DNA from: Megaustenia siamemsis
Lineage: Eukaryota > Mollusca > Gastropoda > Stylommatophora > Ariophantidae
DNA length: 64,000 nt
Assembly: GCA_032433765.1 (NCBI GenBank)
Contig: JAVIAB010000051.1
Coordinates: forward strand, 148,083,275 to 148,147,274
Direction: 5' to 3'
The notes beneath the pieces are model-generated. The model had not been told where the DNA came from. It saw only the letters and a program-made list of their open reading frames with translations, and ran no database searches. Positions within the stretch are counted from its first letter, which is position 1, and each line of letters starts with the position of its first letter. This document shows, piece by piece, positions 55,871 to 64,000 of the stretch. Position numbers and translations under genes: made by a program.

Positions 55871-56729
55871 CTCGGAAACCTAAGACATTAGTCAATAATC
55901 AGTGCTCAATTTCGATCGACGACTTTCGTGCATTCTATTTTGTAGTAAACAGAGGGATATCAATACTTCTTTACACGATCATCTTGTGAGACTTAAGTAT
56001 AGAACTAGTCTGGACACAGGTTGTCCATTAGATTGAACACGTTGCTGGGGAGGCAAAGGAAATGAAACGGAACACCGGTAAAGAGTGATTTTACGTGAGG
56101 AATAACGAGACAATAAAAAAACAAACACATTCAATGTTTCGACCAAGTGAACTTCATTATAGACAAGAGACAAATTAAACACAAATGGTAGGCTAAGCTG
56201 AATCAGTTTGCGCTGCAGCGTGCGTCAAGTGTCAGAGGTGACTCACTGCATCCTCAGAATGTAAACATTTGTAACTGGAGAGGATTATGGTTGTTCTGGA
56301 ATCCTCACCTAGTGATACGTTGTTTACCAGCATACAATGTGTTGACAGAGTGTGTACATGCAGCAAGACAGTAAACCTCCATCCTTTTCTCCTGTCCTTC
56401 TTCATTTGCATTCAGCTGTCGAGGGGAGATATAGATGTTGTCGTTTTCTCTTATGATGGCCTCTTAATTGTTTCTTTCCTAGCTTTTGTTTTTAATTTTC
56501 TATCATTAAATGTGATGTGGCCTAATGTTCTTGTTTCTTGTTGTGTACATATTTATGTCTGATCACGTGGCCATGTTATTTTATCTGTTGTTTCTATGGC
56601 TATTACATGGTGGGAATTATTCCTAGCTTTTTTTCTCAGTTCTTTATTTATCCTGTTATGCGTCAGTGAAATGTCATTGGCGAGTGAAATCAATTAATGT
56701 AAATATAAAATTAGACTACAGTACACGCA
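55871..56729. other. Mostly unassigned
   Basis: Unique sequence. A 91-codon forward frame (56287-56562) lies over a region whose reverse strand has a lysine/asparagine-rich, RTE-like flavour (for example TWPRDQT), but not enough to assign it. A degenerate hammerhead-like motif is at 56125-56160. Confidence 0.4.
56125..56160 (-). ncRNA. Degenerate hammerhead-like motif (candidate)
   Basis: The minus strand reads ATAATGAAGTTCACTTGGTC followed by GAAAC. This resembles a CUGAUGA, stem II, GAAAC core, but the first residues are changed and the stem has a mismatch. It is weaker than the candidate at 32741-32785 and probably inactive. Confidence 0.2.
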
Positions 56730-57150
56730 CTGGCAATATCAATATTCCTCTATATTTGCGAAACGTGGATCTTGAATGCAGAATTAGGCAAGAAAATACA
56801 AACTGGGTAAATAAGATGTTATTATAAGATCATGAGAACATCATAGAGAGATCACATCACACATTAGAAAGTTTGTAAAACCACCATAATAACAAGCCAA
56901 CAACAAATAGCATCGGCAAGTAAAGAGAAATGATGTTGGTACGGGCGTATGTCAAGATATAACGGCAAACACACACAATTATAACACACACAATGATAAC
57001 ACACACAATGATAACACACTTCTAAGTTAAAGATCGATGACGAATAGGTAAGACAAGGAGAAGAATGATGATATAAACATATCAACGAGGATGGACATCA
57101 TCTGAACAAATCAAAAACCTGGCACACATAAAGGACGATTGAGATTTGTG
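56730..57150 (+). mobile_element. RTE-f LINE C-terminal relic
   Basis: The forward translation near 56735-56850 reads like an RTE C-terminal segment: AISIFLYICETWILNAELGK, then KIQT and a RDHITH segment. It is followed by a degraded WYGRMSRYNGK-like FGHV-equivalent. Stops interrupt it. It differs from RTE-a to RTE-e. Confidence 0.55.
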
Positions 57151-58250
57151 ACGTCTCTTCATTTTGTTTTTTTTTCAGAATAAAACTGCGGAAGACACAG
57201 AAATCCCCCCCCCCCCCCAATCTAGCCCCCACACCCCCACACCCAAAAAAAAACAACAACATAAAAATAAATAAATAAAAATATGAAATTAGATCTAGAT
57301 ATATTTAGAGTAGATAGTCAGATGAGTGATAAATGCGGTATGATAGTACAAAATAGATATAATGCTATTGCGAAAATACAGAACATCGAATAGCAGTGGG
57401 AAATGCTCAAACAATCGATTCAACAAACAACATAAGAAGTAATATCAGTGACTAAAAGAATCAACAAAAAGAAATAGATGACAGAAAAAAAAATTCTGGA
57501 CTAATGGACGAAAGACGAAAACATAAGAAATAAGAACAACATACAAAATATTGCTCATATAGATATAAAACAAATACAGAGAAGCAAAAGAAAGCTGGTT
57601 AAGGCAGAAATGTGAATAAATGGAAAAACAACAAACGAAAGACTCACAATTTAATCACAATCAGTTAAATGAATTAACAGGAAGAAAAGAAGTCAAAGTT
57701 TCAGGATGTGTGAAATCAAAGGAAGGAAATATAATAATGGAACAGGAGAAGACAATGGAAAGATGGACAGAATATATCAGTCAACTCTATGATGATGAAA
57801 GACCAGAGCTAAACAATTCAAACAAAGACACAGGACCACCAATAATTCAGAGTGAAGTGAAGAAAGCAATTCAACCCATGAAAAAAGGCAATGCTGAAGG
57901 TCTCGACAATATAACAATCAAAGAGATAGATGCATTAGGAGAGTTAAGAGTATAAGTCATAACAAAACTACTCAATGGCATATGTAACACTGGACACATA
58001 CCCGAAGATCTACTAAAATATGTCTTTGTAGCCATACCGAAGTAATCAGGCGCCAGTGTTTGTGAAGACTATCACATTATTAATCTCATGAGTCATATGG
58101 CGAAATTATTACTATTAATCATCATGAGGCGTGTAATGAACTAAATAAAACCAGAAATAAGTGAGGAACAAGGTGGATTTGTTGAAGGAAGGGGCACCAA
58201 TAATGCAATATATATCATGAGAACATTGAATAAACGAGCTATAGAAATAA

Positions 58251-58252
<2 letters not shown>

Positions 58253-58293
<41 letters not shown>
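58253..58293. repeat. (TA)n tract inside RTE-a
   Basis: The reference RTE-a has AAAGATCTATATATGTGC at this point; here the short TATATA has grown to about 20 repeats. Confidence 0.92.
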
Positions 58294-58296
<3 letters not shown>

Positions 58297-58361
58297 TTAC
58301 TTATATATAAATATATACATTATAGACTGCACAAATCATTTGAAAAAGTAAAGCATGTAGA

Positions 58362-58425
58362 AATAATCAATATACTGGAGGAAATAATCAATATACTGGA
58401 GGAAATAATCAATATACTGGAGAAA
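58362..58425. repeat. 21-bp tandem triplication inside RTE-a
   Basis: GAAATAATCAATATACTGGA plus G occurs three times in tandem; the reference copy has it once (28918-28938). Confidence 0.93.
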
Positions 58426-59436
58426 TTAAACTTTGATGACAAAGATCTGTGATTAATAATAAAAAAAAAAAAAAACATCCGCTGGCAACAGAGAGCAGCC
58501 ATAAGAATTAACAATCAAACAGGACAATTCCATTATGTAAAAGGAGTCAGACAAGGCTGTGTACTGTCGCCAGATTTGTTCTCACTTTACAGCAAAAATA
58601 TTATGTGATCAAAAGTAGACAAAAAAGGAACTGAAGTCAACGGTCACAACATAAATAATTTTTGATATGCGGATGCCAGTCTTAACAGCTGAGACAGAGA
58701 ATGAGCTATAAGAAATGATAGACATAATAGTAAAAGAAAGCAACAAGAAATGGTTAAGTTTGAAAAGTAAGAAAACAAAAGCAATGGTCATATAAAAGAA
58801 ATAATCACCATCAGCATGCAGCATAAAAAAACAGGACAAATCTGAAACAGGTTCAACGCGTTAAATACTTGGGTACAATAACATCAGATGGGAGATGCAC
58901 CACAGAAATAAAAAAAAAAAAAGAAACACTGCTCAGACCGAAATAGCATTTCATAAAATTAAAAACGTGTTATGGAACAAGTATATGTCAATAGAATTGA
59001 GATAGAGCGTTCATTGGTGCTATATAGAGCCAATTCTGACCTATGGAGACGAATCATGGACAGTAGACAAACAAATTTAAAGACGATTAGAAGTCACAGA
59101 GATGGTATTTCTCAGAAGAATGTTGAAAGTTCCATGGACAGCTAAAAAGACCAATGAGGAAATTCTCATAGAGACCAACACAAAAAGGGAGCTCAAAAAA
59201 AAAAACAACAACAGAAAGAAACAATCAACAATTCTCGGGCATATCATGAGAAGAGGAAAGTTGGAATATTTTGTTACAACTGGTAAAATACAGTTGTCGT
59301 CACGGACGACAAGGAGAAAATGTGCTGGATAGCTTGGTGTCATGACATGGAAAACAGTCAACAACAGAATTGATGCGATGCACTTTGAAAAGAAGATTGT
59401 GGAAGGACATGATCGCCTACGCCAACAGATGATGAT

Positions 59437-59534
59437 GAGATTTTTCTCCGTTTTCCTCTGTCTTTTTCACTATCAATATTCTCCAGCTGTCACAATATGT
59501 TCCAGCTCTTCCATTCTAATTCTTCTTCCTCCCT
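59437..59534. other. Spacer
   Basis: Pyrimidine-rich spacer between RTE-a and the inverted 38-bp satellite. Confidence 0.4.
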
Positions 59535-60182
59535 TTCAGCTCCCTGTGGAGCATATGTCTTCAACAAACACTTTCAGCTTCCTGTGGAGCATAGGTCTTC
59601 AGCAAACACTTTCAGCTTCCTGTGGAGCATAGGTCTTCAACAAACACTTTCAGATACCTATGGAGCATATGTCTTCAACAAACACTTTCAGCTTCCTGTG
59701 GAGCATAGGTCTTCAACAAACACTTTCAGCTACCTGTGGAGCATAGGTCTTCAACAAACACTTTCAGCTTCCTGTGGAGCATAGGTCTTCAACAAACACT
59801 TTCAGCTACCTGTGGAGCATAGGTCTTCAACAAACACTTTCAGCTTCCTGTGGAGCATAGGTCTTCAACAAACACTTTCAGCTACCTGTGGAGCATTTGT
59901 CTTCAACAAACACTTTCAGCTACCTGTGGAGCATAGGTCTTCAACAAACACTTTCAGCTTCCTGTGGAGCATAGATCTTCAACAAACACTTTCAGCTTCC
60001 TGTGGAGCATAGGTCTTCAACAAACACTTTCAGCTACCTGTGGAGCATAGGTCTTCAACAAACACTTTCAGCTACCTGTGGAGCATAGGTCTTCAACAAA
60101 CACTTTCAGCTTCCTGTGGAGTATAGGTCTTCAACAAACACTTTCAGCTACCTGTGGAGCATAGGTCTTCAACAAACACTTG
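59535..60182 (-). repeat. 38-bp satellite (RTE-e derived), inverted array, about 17 copies
   Basis: The forward unit is TGTGGAGCATAGGTCTTCAA plus CAAACACTTTCAGCTTCC, the reverse complement of the satellite at 49396-50742. Read on the minus strand, the right edge is continuous with RTE-e: the codons for ARNRTAWQ are followed by VFVEDLCS and then by the repeats. The array therefore sits exactly at the LINE's 3' end. Confidence 0.96.
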
Positions 60183-60795
60183 CCAAGCCGTTCTGTTTCT
60201 TGCCATTCATTTAAGATCATTCCATGTCTTCCCCATCGTCCTCATTTGTGCTTCCAATTGTTTTCTCCATGAACATGTTGGTCATTCTCTTTCTCTCTTC
60301 CCCTGGGTATAAAAAAAAAATGGCCTGTCGTGTAATACGCTCAGCTGACTCTGGCTATGTGTCCTATCCAGCGCCATCGTCTTCGTTTTATTTATTTGTC
60401 CACTTTCCATAATTCTACATTAATGATTTTGTCCTGCCATTTCCATCCCATTATTCTTCTAAAGCATCTATTAATGACGGTCTGTATATATTTGTGATTG
60501 TAATTTTAGTTGTTCTGCATGTTTCATGGCCATACAATAGGACTGATTTAAAATTGGAGCTGAAAATTATGTTTGTTTTTAACCTAATTTCTTTGGATTC
60601 CCATGTTTCCTAGTGCAATGAAGTCCCTTCTTTTGGTCTTCTTTTAAAATCATTCTCTGTAGCTCCTTCTTTGCCTATATTACTGCCCAGATATATGTAA
60701 GATTGTACGACATGTAGATATGTTTTTCCTATTTTTATTTGGTTCTAAAAAATGACGATTTTGGTGTTGGAAGAAGATTTCCTTTTTTCTTTGGT
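60183..60795 (-). mobile_element. RTE-e LINE C-terminal region
   Basis: The minus strand encodes, in order, a SYIYLGSNIGKEG segment (about 60690), SVLLYGHETCRTTK (about 60520), a degraded middle region and GKTWNDL-MARNRTAWQ (60183-60230), continuing into the 38-bp satellite. Stops and an A-run (60310-60320) show it is inactive. Confidence 0.78.
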
Positions 60796-60824
60796 CACAT
60801 AAACAACGACATCGTTATCCTTTT

Positions 60825-60935
60825 ACCCATCCATTGTATTCTCAACATTCTTCTGTAAAACCACATTTTGATCTCCAACTATTTCCATTTTCACTTCATA
60901 ATCTCAAGCAGAACTTATAAATGAAAGAGCTAGTT
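60825..60935 (-). mobile_element. RTE-c short fragment
   Basis: TGTATTCTCAACATTCTTCT plus GTAAAACCACATTT matches the RTE-c copy near 35570-35605 (the FYRRMLRVPW-coding segment). Truncated on both sides. Confidence 0.65.
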
Positions 60936-61206
60936 TTCTTTGTCAAGCATTGGTTGAACAATACTTTTTCTCTTCATTAATTGCAATGTTGCGTTGTTAG
61001 AATCATCATCATTGCACACCGGGCAGTATCATGGGTGCTCTGATATCCCCCTCGAGAAAATCTAAGGAGAATCCTGGCCCACGAGCACGTACTCCGTAGA
61101 TCGGACAGGGATCCACGGTGTGTCTATATTTCAGCTGACAGTTTTGCCCGGGTAGCGGCATATTTATGGCCTACTCTTTTCGATTGTAACAGTTAAAGGT
61201 TCTTCA
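60936..61206. other. Unassigned; ATCATCATC and GC-richer stretch
   Basis: Contains ATCATCATCATTGCACACCG near 61003, resembling the inverted REP-F end, then unique GC-richer sequence. No gene. Confidence 0.4.
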
Positions 61207-61330
61207 ACGTGCGCGAGTGCACAAGGGATCTGATTATCCGCGAGTGCACAAGGGACCTGATTATCCTCGAATGCACAAGGGACCTGATTATCCTCGAGTG
61301 CACAAGGGACCTGATTATCCGCGAGTGTTA
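61207..61330. repeat. 27-bp tandem repeat, about 4.6 copies
   Basis: The unit is GCGAGTGCACAAGGGACCTG plus ATTATCC, with GCGAG or TCGAG variants. Because 27 is divisible by three, it reads as a nine-residue peptide repeat within an 82-codon frame; this is an artefact. Confidence 0.94.
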
Positions 61331-61409
61331 CATATCAGATCTCACTACCCAAAAGATCAAGTGAGAGTAACATCATCAAGAAGCAATGGATTAATTTTTT
61401 CTTTTCTTT

Positions 61410-61500
61410 TTTTTAAATCACCACCGCATATGGTGGGCTTTGAACCTGGAACCTTCCTGTCCTGAGGCCGACGTCCGACCCATAGACTACCCAGCCCTCA
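61410..61500 (-). mobile_element. tRNA-like SINE head
   Basis: On the minus strand the A-box-like TAGTCTATGGGTCGG (61476-61490) and B box GGTTCAAAGCC (61436-61446) are spaced as in a tRNA gene, followed by a T/A-rich tail region at 61400-61416. It starts AGGGCTGGGTAG. A tRNA-derived SINE or pseudo-tRNA; no second copy in the window. Confidence 0.6.
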
Positions 61501-61862
61501 CATTTTATCTTTGCCTGAACTAGTCGACACGCACGTATACACATATATGTATGACTGAAAACATACACTCCACTATGAGAACACAGACCAGGACGTCATT
61601 AGCAAAATCAGACATAGGAAACAGGGCGTCCCTCGCAGGAGGCAGGAGAGATGGACGCAGCCACCCTGGTGGAACGCAGAAGTCGAAGAAGCTTGGCGGA
61701 ACAAGAGACAAACGGTCAAGACATGACAGAAAGCCAAAAGGAATGGAAGAACACAACCTGAGCTCATGAAGTGTCTGAAAGAAGAGGTCGACCAAAAAAT
61801 GATGCAAACTATGCGCTAAGCAGGCTAATGATACCAAGTGGGATGATTTCTGGATAAAAAAA

Positions 61863-63382
61863 ATGTGCTCAGAAACATCGCTAGCCACATTCTGGCGCCT
61901 TCATCAGAGCATGAGTGGCACAACACGACACAGAGGTATACCAGACTTTCAGAGCACAGGCCAGATATGGCACAAATCTGATGAGAGCAAAGGGAAGGCT
62001 CTGCTTGCCCGCTACATTGAGCAGACGGACCAAAGAAATGAGGCTGTAAGAATGAAGATACGGAGGTCACTCTCAGAATTGTGTAAGGATATAGTGCTGG
62101 GAGAAGATCTAACAATCACAACCGATACCATTCGTACAACAGTTAGGTCACACAACACTGCTCCTGGTCCAGATGGTGTTCGGTACGGCGACATAGGCGA
62201 TTTAGCTGACGACGACTTGACAAAACTGGCCAAATACTTTAATACCAGTATTCGGAGTGGCCAGATTAAGGAGGAGTGGCTACACAGCTACTTACTACCG
62301 CTGCCGAAGCCAAACATGGACCATTCTCAGATCAGTGCCTACAGAATCATCACAATGCAGAACACTGTGGGCAAACTGCTGGAGAAAATAGTTGCCCGTG
62401 TCCTCACATGTCACCTTGAACAGAAACGCGTATTACCACCCACACTCGGAGGTTATAGATATAACAAAGAGACATGGCTCAATGCGGCAGTCTTCGCGTA
62501 TGACGTCTTTGAAGGGTTCCACAGACAAGAGGCGACATGTGCTGCTGCTATAGATCTGGAGGATGTATACCACAGATTACCATTTGAATACCTCATGCTA
62601 CTCAAACTGGCGGTGCACTCTTTCCTCATTAGATGGATCGCTGATGCACAGTTTCAGAGGAAGGTGATACTCAGATGTGGGAGTTGGTCTTCCGAGCCAA
62701 CATCCATTTGTTCAAATAGCTGCCACAAGGCTCACCATTGTCACAAGTTCTATTTAACGTGTACACAATAACGATCACGGAGCAACAGCTGGATGGGAGG
62801 GGAAGAACTATGACTTTTGATGATGATATTCTGGTATGTCAACAGGGAAGAGACAGAAGTTAAATCGCCTCAACAATGCAAAACGAACTCGATCGCATCT
62901 CTTTGTGGTGTGGAGTACCAGGTGCATTGGTTAATCCTGATAAAGCATCAGTTGCATGGTTCTCACATAACAATCATATTGTTAACACGGAAACACCGGT
63001 GGTACTAATTGGAGCTGATGAGGTGACCAGAGACAGGGTCATGACATACCTCGGAGTTAAGTTTGATCGCAGCCTGTGTTTTCGGGACCACGTCGGCCAT
63101 GTGATAACAAAATCCCGCAAAGGATTAGCCGCCTTGAAGGTCATGGCAGCTGCCAACATCGAGCAGAGGATACTTACCCTTCTGTTCCAGTGTCTAGTCC
63201 TGGCGCCAATCAAGTATGCCCCGGCAATTGTCAGGGGAACCCAAATTGACAAGCTGGAGAAAATACAGAATGAGGCCATGCGCATTATCATGGGGTGTAC
63301 TAGAAACACTCCCTGTGCAGCAATGAGGTATCTTCTTGACTTTCTAACCATGGATGACAGGATCAAGATCAGGAAGGTATGA
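61863..63382 (+). pseudogene. Reverse transcriptase of the I/Nimbus-like LINE
   Basis: The first open segment (61863-62771) carries TAPGPDGVRYGDI (about residue 98), LLPLPKPNMD (about 145), a KLLEKIVARVL segment and the first catalytic Asp in AAIDLEDVYHRLPF (about 230). Near 62705 the frame shifts. In the new frame LPQGSPLSQVLFNVYT is followed by TFDDDILV, the equivalent of the FADD box with Ala changed to Asp. A TAA stands at 62861-62863. The same frame then stays open from 62876 to 63382 with MQNELDRISLWC, VNPDKASV, YLGVKFDRSLCF and KLEKIQNEAMRIIMG, the usual LINE thumb and connector motifs. The product would not be functional. Confidence 0.85.
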
Positions 63383-63387
63383 GCATA

Positions 63388-63539
63388 AAATAATAAAAAG
63401 TAAAGAACCCCCGTCACGCCAAGTGGCGTTTAGGGAAGATGGTGTTAGTGATTATAAATTTTATAGACCTTCAGCACATGATATTTGGGACAATGTGGTC
63501 GGTATTACGCCCACTAACCACTGCGCTATCACGGCTCCC
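63388..63539 (-). mobile_element. SINE-1, internally deleted, nested in the LINE
   Basis: Flanked by AAGGTATGAGCATA (63374-63387) and AAGGCACGAGCATA (63540-63553), a 14-base duplication with two mismatches. About 100 bases, including the B box, are missing between the body (GTATTACGCC) and the head (ACTAACCACTGCGCTATC). The head terminus TGGGAGCCGTGATAGC is intact. It separates the reverse transcriptase from the RNase H of the host LINE. Confidence 0.93.
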
Positions 63540-63640
63540 AAGGCACGAGCATACCTGAAGATAAGGGCAGATAAAGTGCACCCGTTGCATCATGAGCTGA
63601 ACACGGGAAGGGTGTCAGACTGAAAAGAGGCAAATATTGG

Positions 63641-64000
63641 GTGGGCCGAGCAGAAGATGTCACCAAACAGGTCTGTTGGCTTACCAATATCAGCGTTGGC
63701 GAGGAGTGGATACCGGTGCCTACGTCATTCAAGGAGACATTCGCGTGTATGGCCACATTTGACAGTAAATGTAGTGAACAGAACTCAGTCGTGGTCAATG
63801 CGGAGATCAACGGTCTCATCAGGGATAACACCGATGAGAAAGATGCAGTCATCTATACTGACGGATCTGTAATACGACACCAAAGGAGTGCATGGGCATT
63901 TACAGCACCCTCGGCAGGAAGACAGTGCAGCATACGTTATGACCACAAGTAACATGACGATGGAGGTCATGGCAGTGACCAATGCATTTATCTGGTTAGA
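63641..64000 (+). pseudogene. RNase H domain of the I/Nimbus-like LINE (partial)
   Basis: The frame 63641-63952 contains AVIYTDGSV, with the first catalytic Asp of RNase H, then a SAWAFTAPS segment. After a shift near 63920 another frame continues with TTSNMTMEVMAVTNAFIWL, holding the catalytic Glu. The domain is cut off by the window end, and the shift makes this copy inactive. Confidence 0.75.

Larger units (their letters stand above)
57178..59436 (+). mobile_element. RTE-a LINE, long degenerate copy
   Basis: Collinear with 27845-29945 of the reference copy: end of the endonuclease, linker, full reverse transcriptase region and C-terminus, ending in GATGATGATGAGA. A C-run (57207-57222) disrupts the start. 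One 111-codon stretch (57620-57955) is still open and encodes the linker plus the start of the reverse transcriptase. Elsewhere there are many stops and shifts, and the YADD box near 58665 is damaged. A TA tract (58253-58292) and a 21-bp triplication (about 58362-58425) have arisen inside it. Confidence 0.9.
61540..64000 (+). mobile_element. I/Nimbus-like LINE with RNase H, 5'-truncated, runs off the window
   Basis: A LINE distinct from the RTE group. The order is a basic linker (about 61560-61860), reverse transcriptase (61863-62870), thumb/C-terminal region (62876-63382) and an RNase H domain (63641 to the window end). An RNase H downstream of the reverse transcriptase is the mark of I-superfamily LINEs, for example Nimbus, known from snails. 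The copy is broken by a shift near 62705, a stop at 62861, a nested SINE-1 at 63388 and a further shift near 63920. Confidence 0.85.

Noticed and set aside
56287..56562. 91-codon forward frame with hydrophobic segments
   Set aside because: The region's reverse strand has an RTE-like flavour and the forward frame has no motif. It is probably a shadow of old element sequence.

Overview
This 64 kb window looks like repeat-dominated intergenic DNA from an animal nuclear genome. It is AT-rich and contains non-LTR retrotransposon debris, tRNA-derived SINEs with target-site duplications, and more than twenty tandem arrays. There are no operons or dense reading frames. The mix of RTE-like LINEs, an I/Nimbus-type LINE with an RNase H domain and tRNA-SINEs would suit a mollusc or another lophotrochozoan. 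That placement is an inference from the repeat types and was not tested by any search. Element family names (RTE-a to RTE-f, SINE-1, SINE-2, REP-A, REP-C, REP-E, REP-F) are labels made for this window.

Layout. 0-5 kb: a 30-bp triplet, a 14-bp minisatellite, an RTE-a fragment and the first REP-A copy. 5-15 kb: RTE-b (with a nested SINE-1), RTE-a fragments, 30-, 51- and 29-bp minisatellites, SINE-2, TA microsatellites, 76-bp repeats and a second REP-A. 15.6-20.5 kb: two large satellites, one with 40/37-bp units and one with a strict 40-bp unit. 22-24.4 kb: an RTE-a fragment, REP-F and a 14-bp array. 25-31.5 kb: a tRNA-like SINE, an RTE-b copy, the best-preserved LINE of the window (RTE-a, 838-codon open frame) and an RTE-c copy split by a nested RTE-d. 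33-37.3 kb: a 34-bp array interrupted by an RTE-a/RTE-c block. 38-40.2 kb: SINE-1, REP-C, SINE-2 and RTE-b. 40.9-47.2 kb: four further minisatellites, the last two abutting. 47.2-47.6 kb: the only plausible host coding exon (signal-peptide-like, with a consensus splice donor). 47.8-60.8 kb: RTE-e fragments, two inverted arrays of one 38-bp satellite, a degenerate TTAG block carrying a SINE-1 with a perfect 13-bp duplication, a 50-bp array, and RTE-f and RTE-a relics. 61-64 kb: a 27-bp repeat, a tRNA-like SINE and an RNase H-bearing LINE containing another SINE-1.

How the parts relate. LINEs supply the enzymology that normally mobilises SINEs, and two SINE families here end in a similar TACTTT-rich tail. 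Several tandem arrays can be traced to LINE sequence. The 38-bp satellite reads as the last codons of RTE-e. The 20-, 16- and 21-bp repeats and a TA run lie inside RTE-a copies at places where the LINE itself carries a short seed. The 76-bp repeat abuts an RTE-like C-terminus. No prokaryote-type system, CRISPR array or intact host gene was found.
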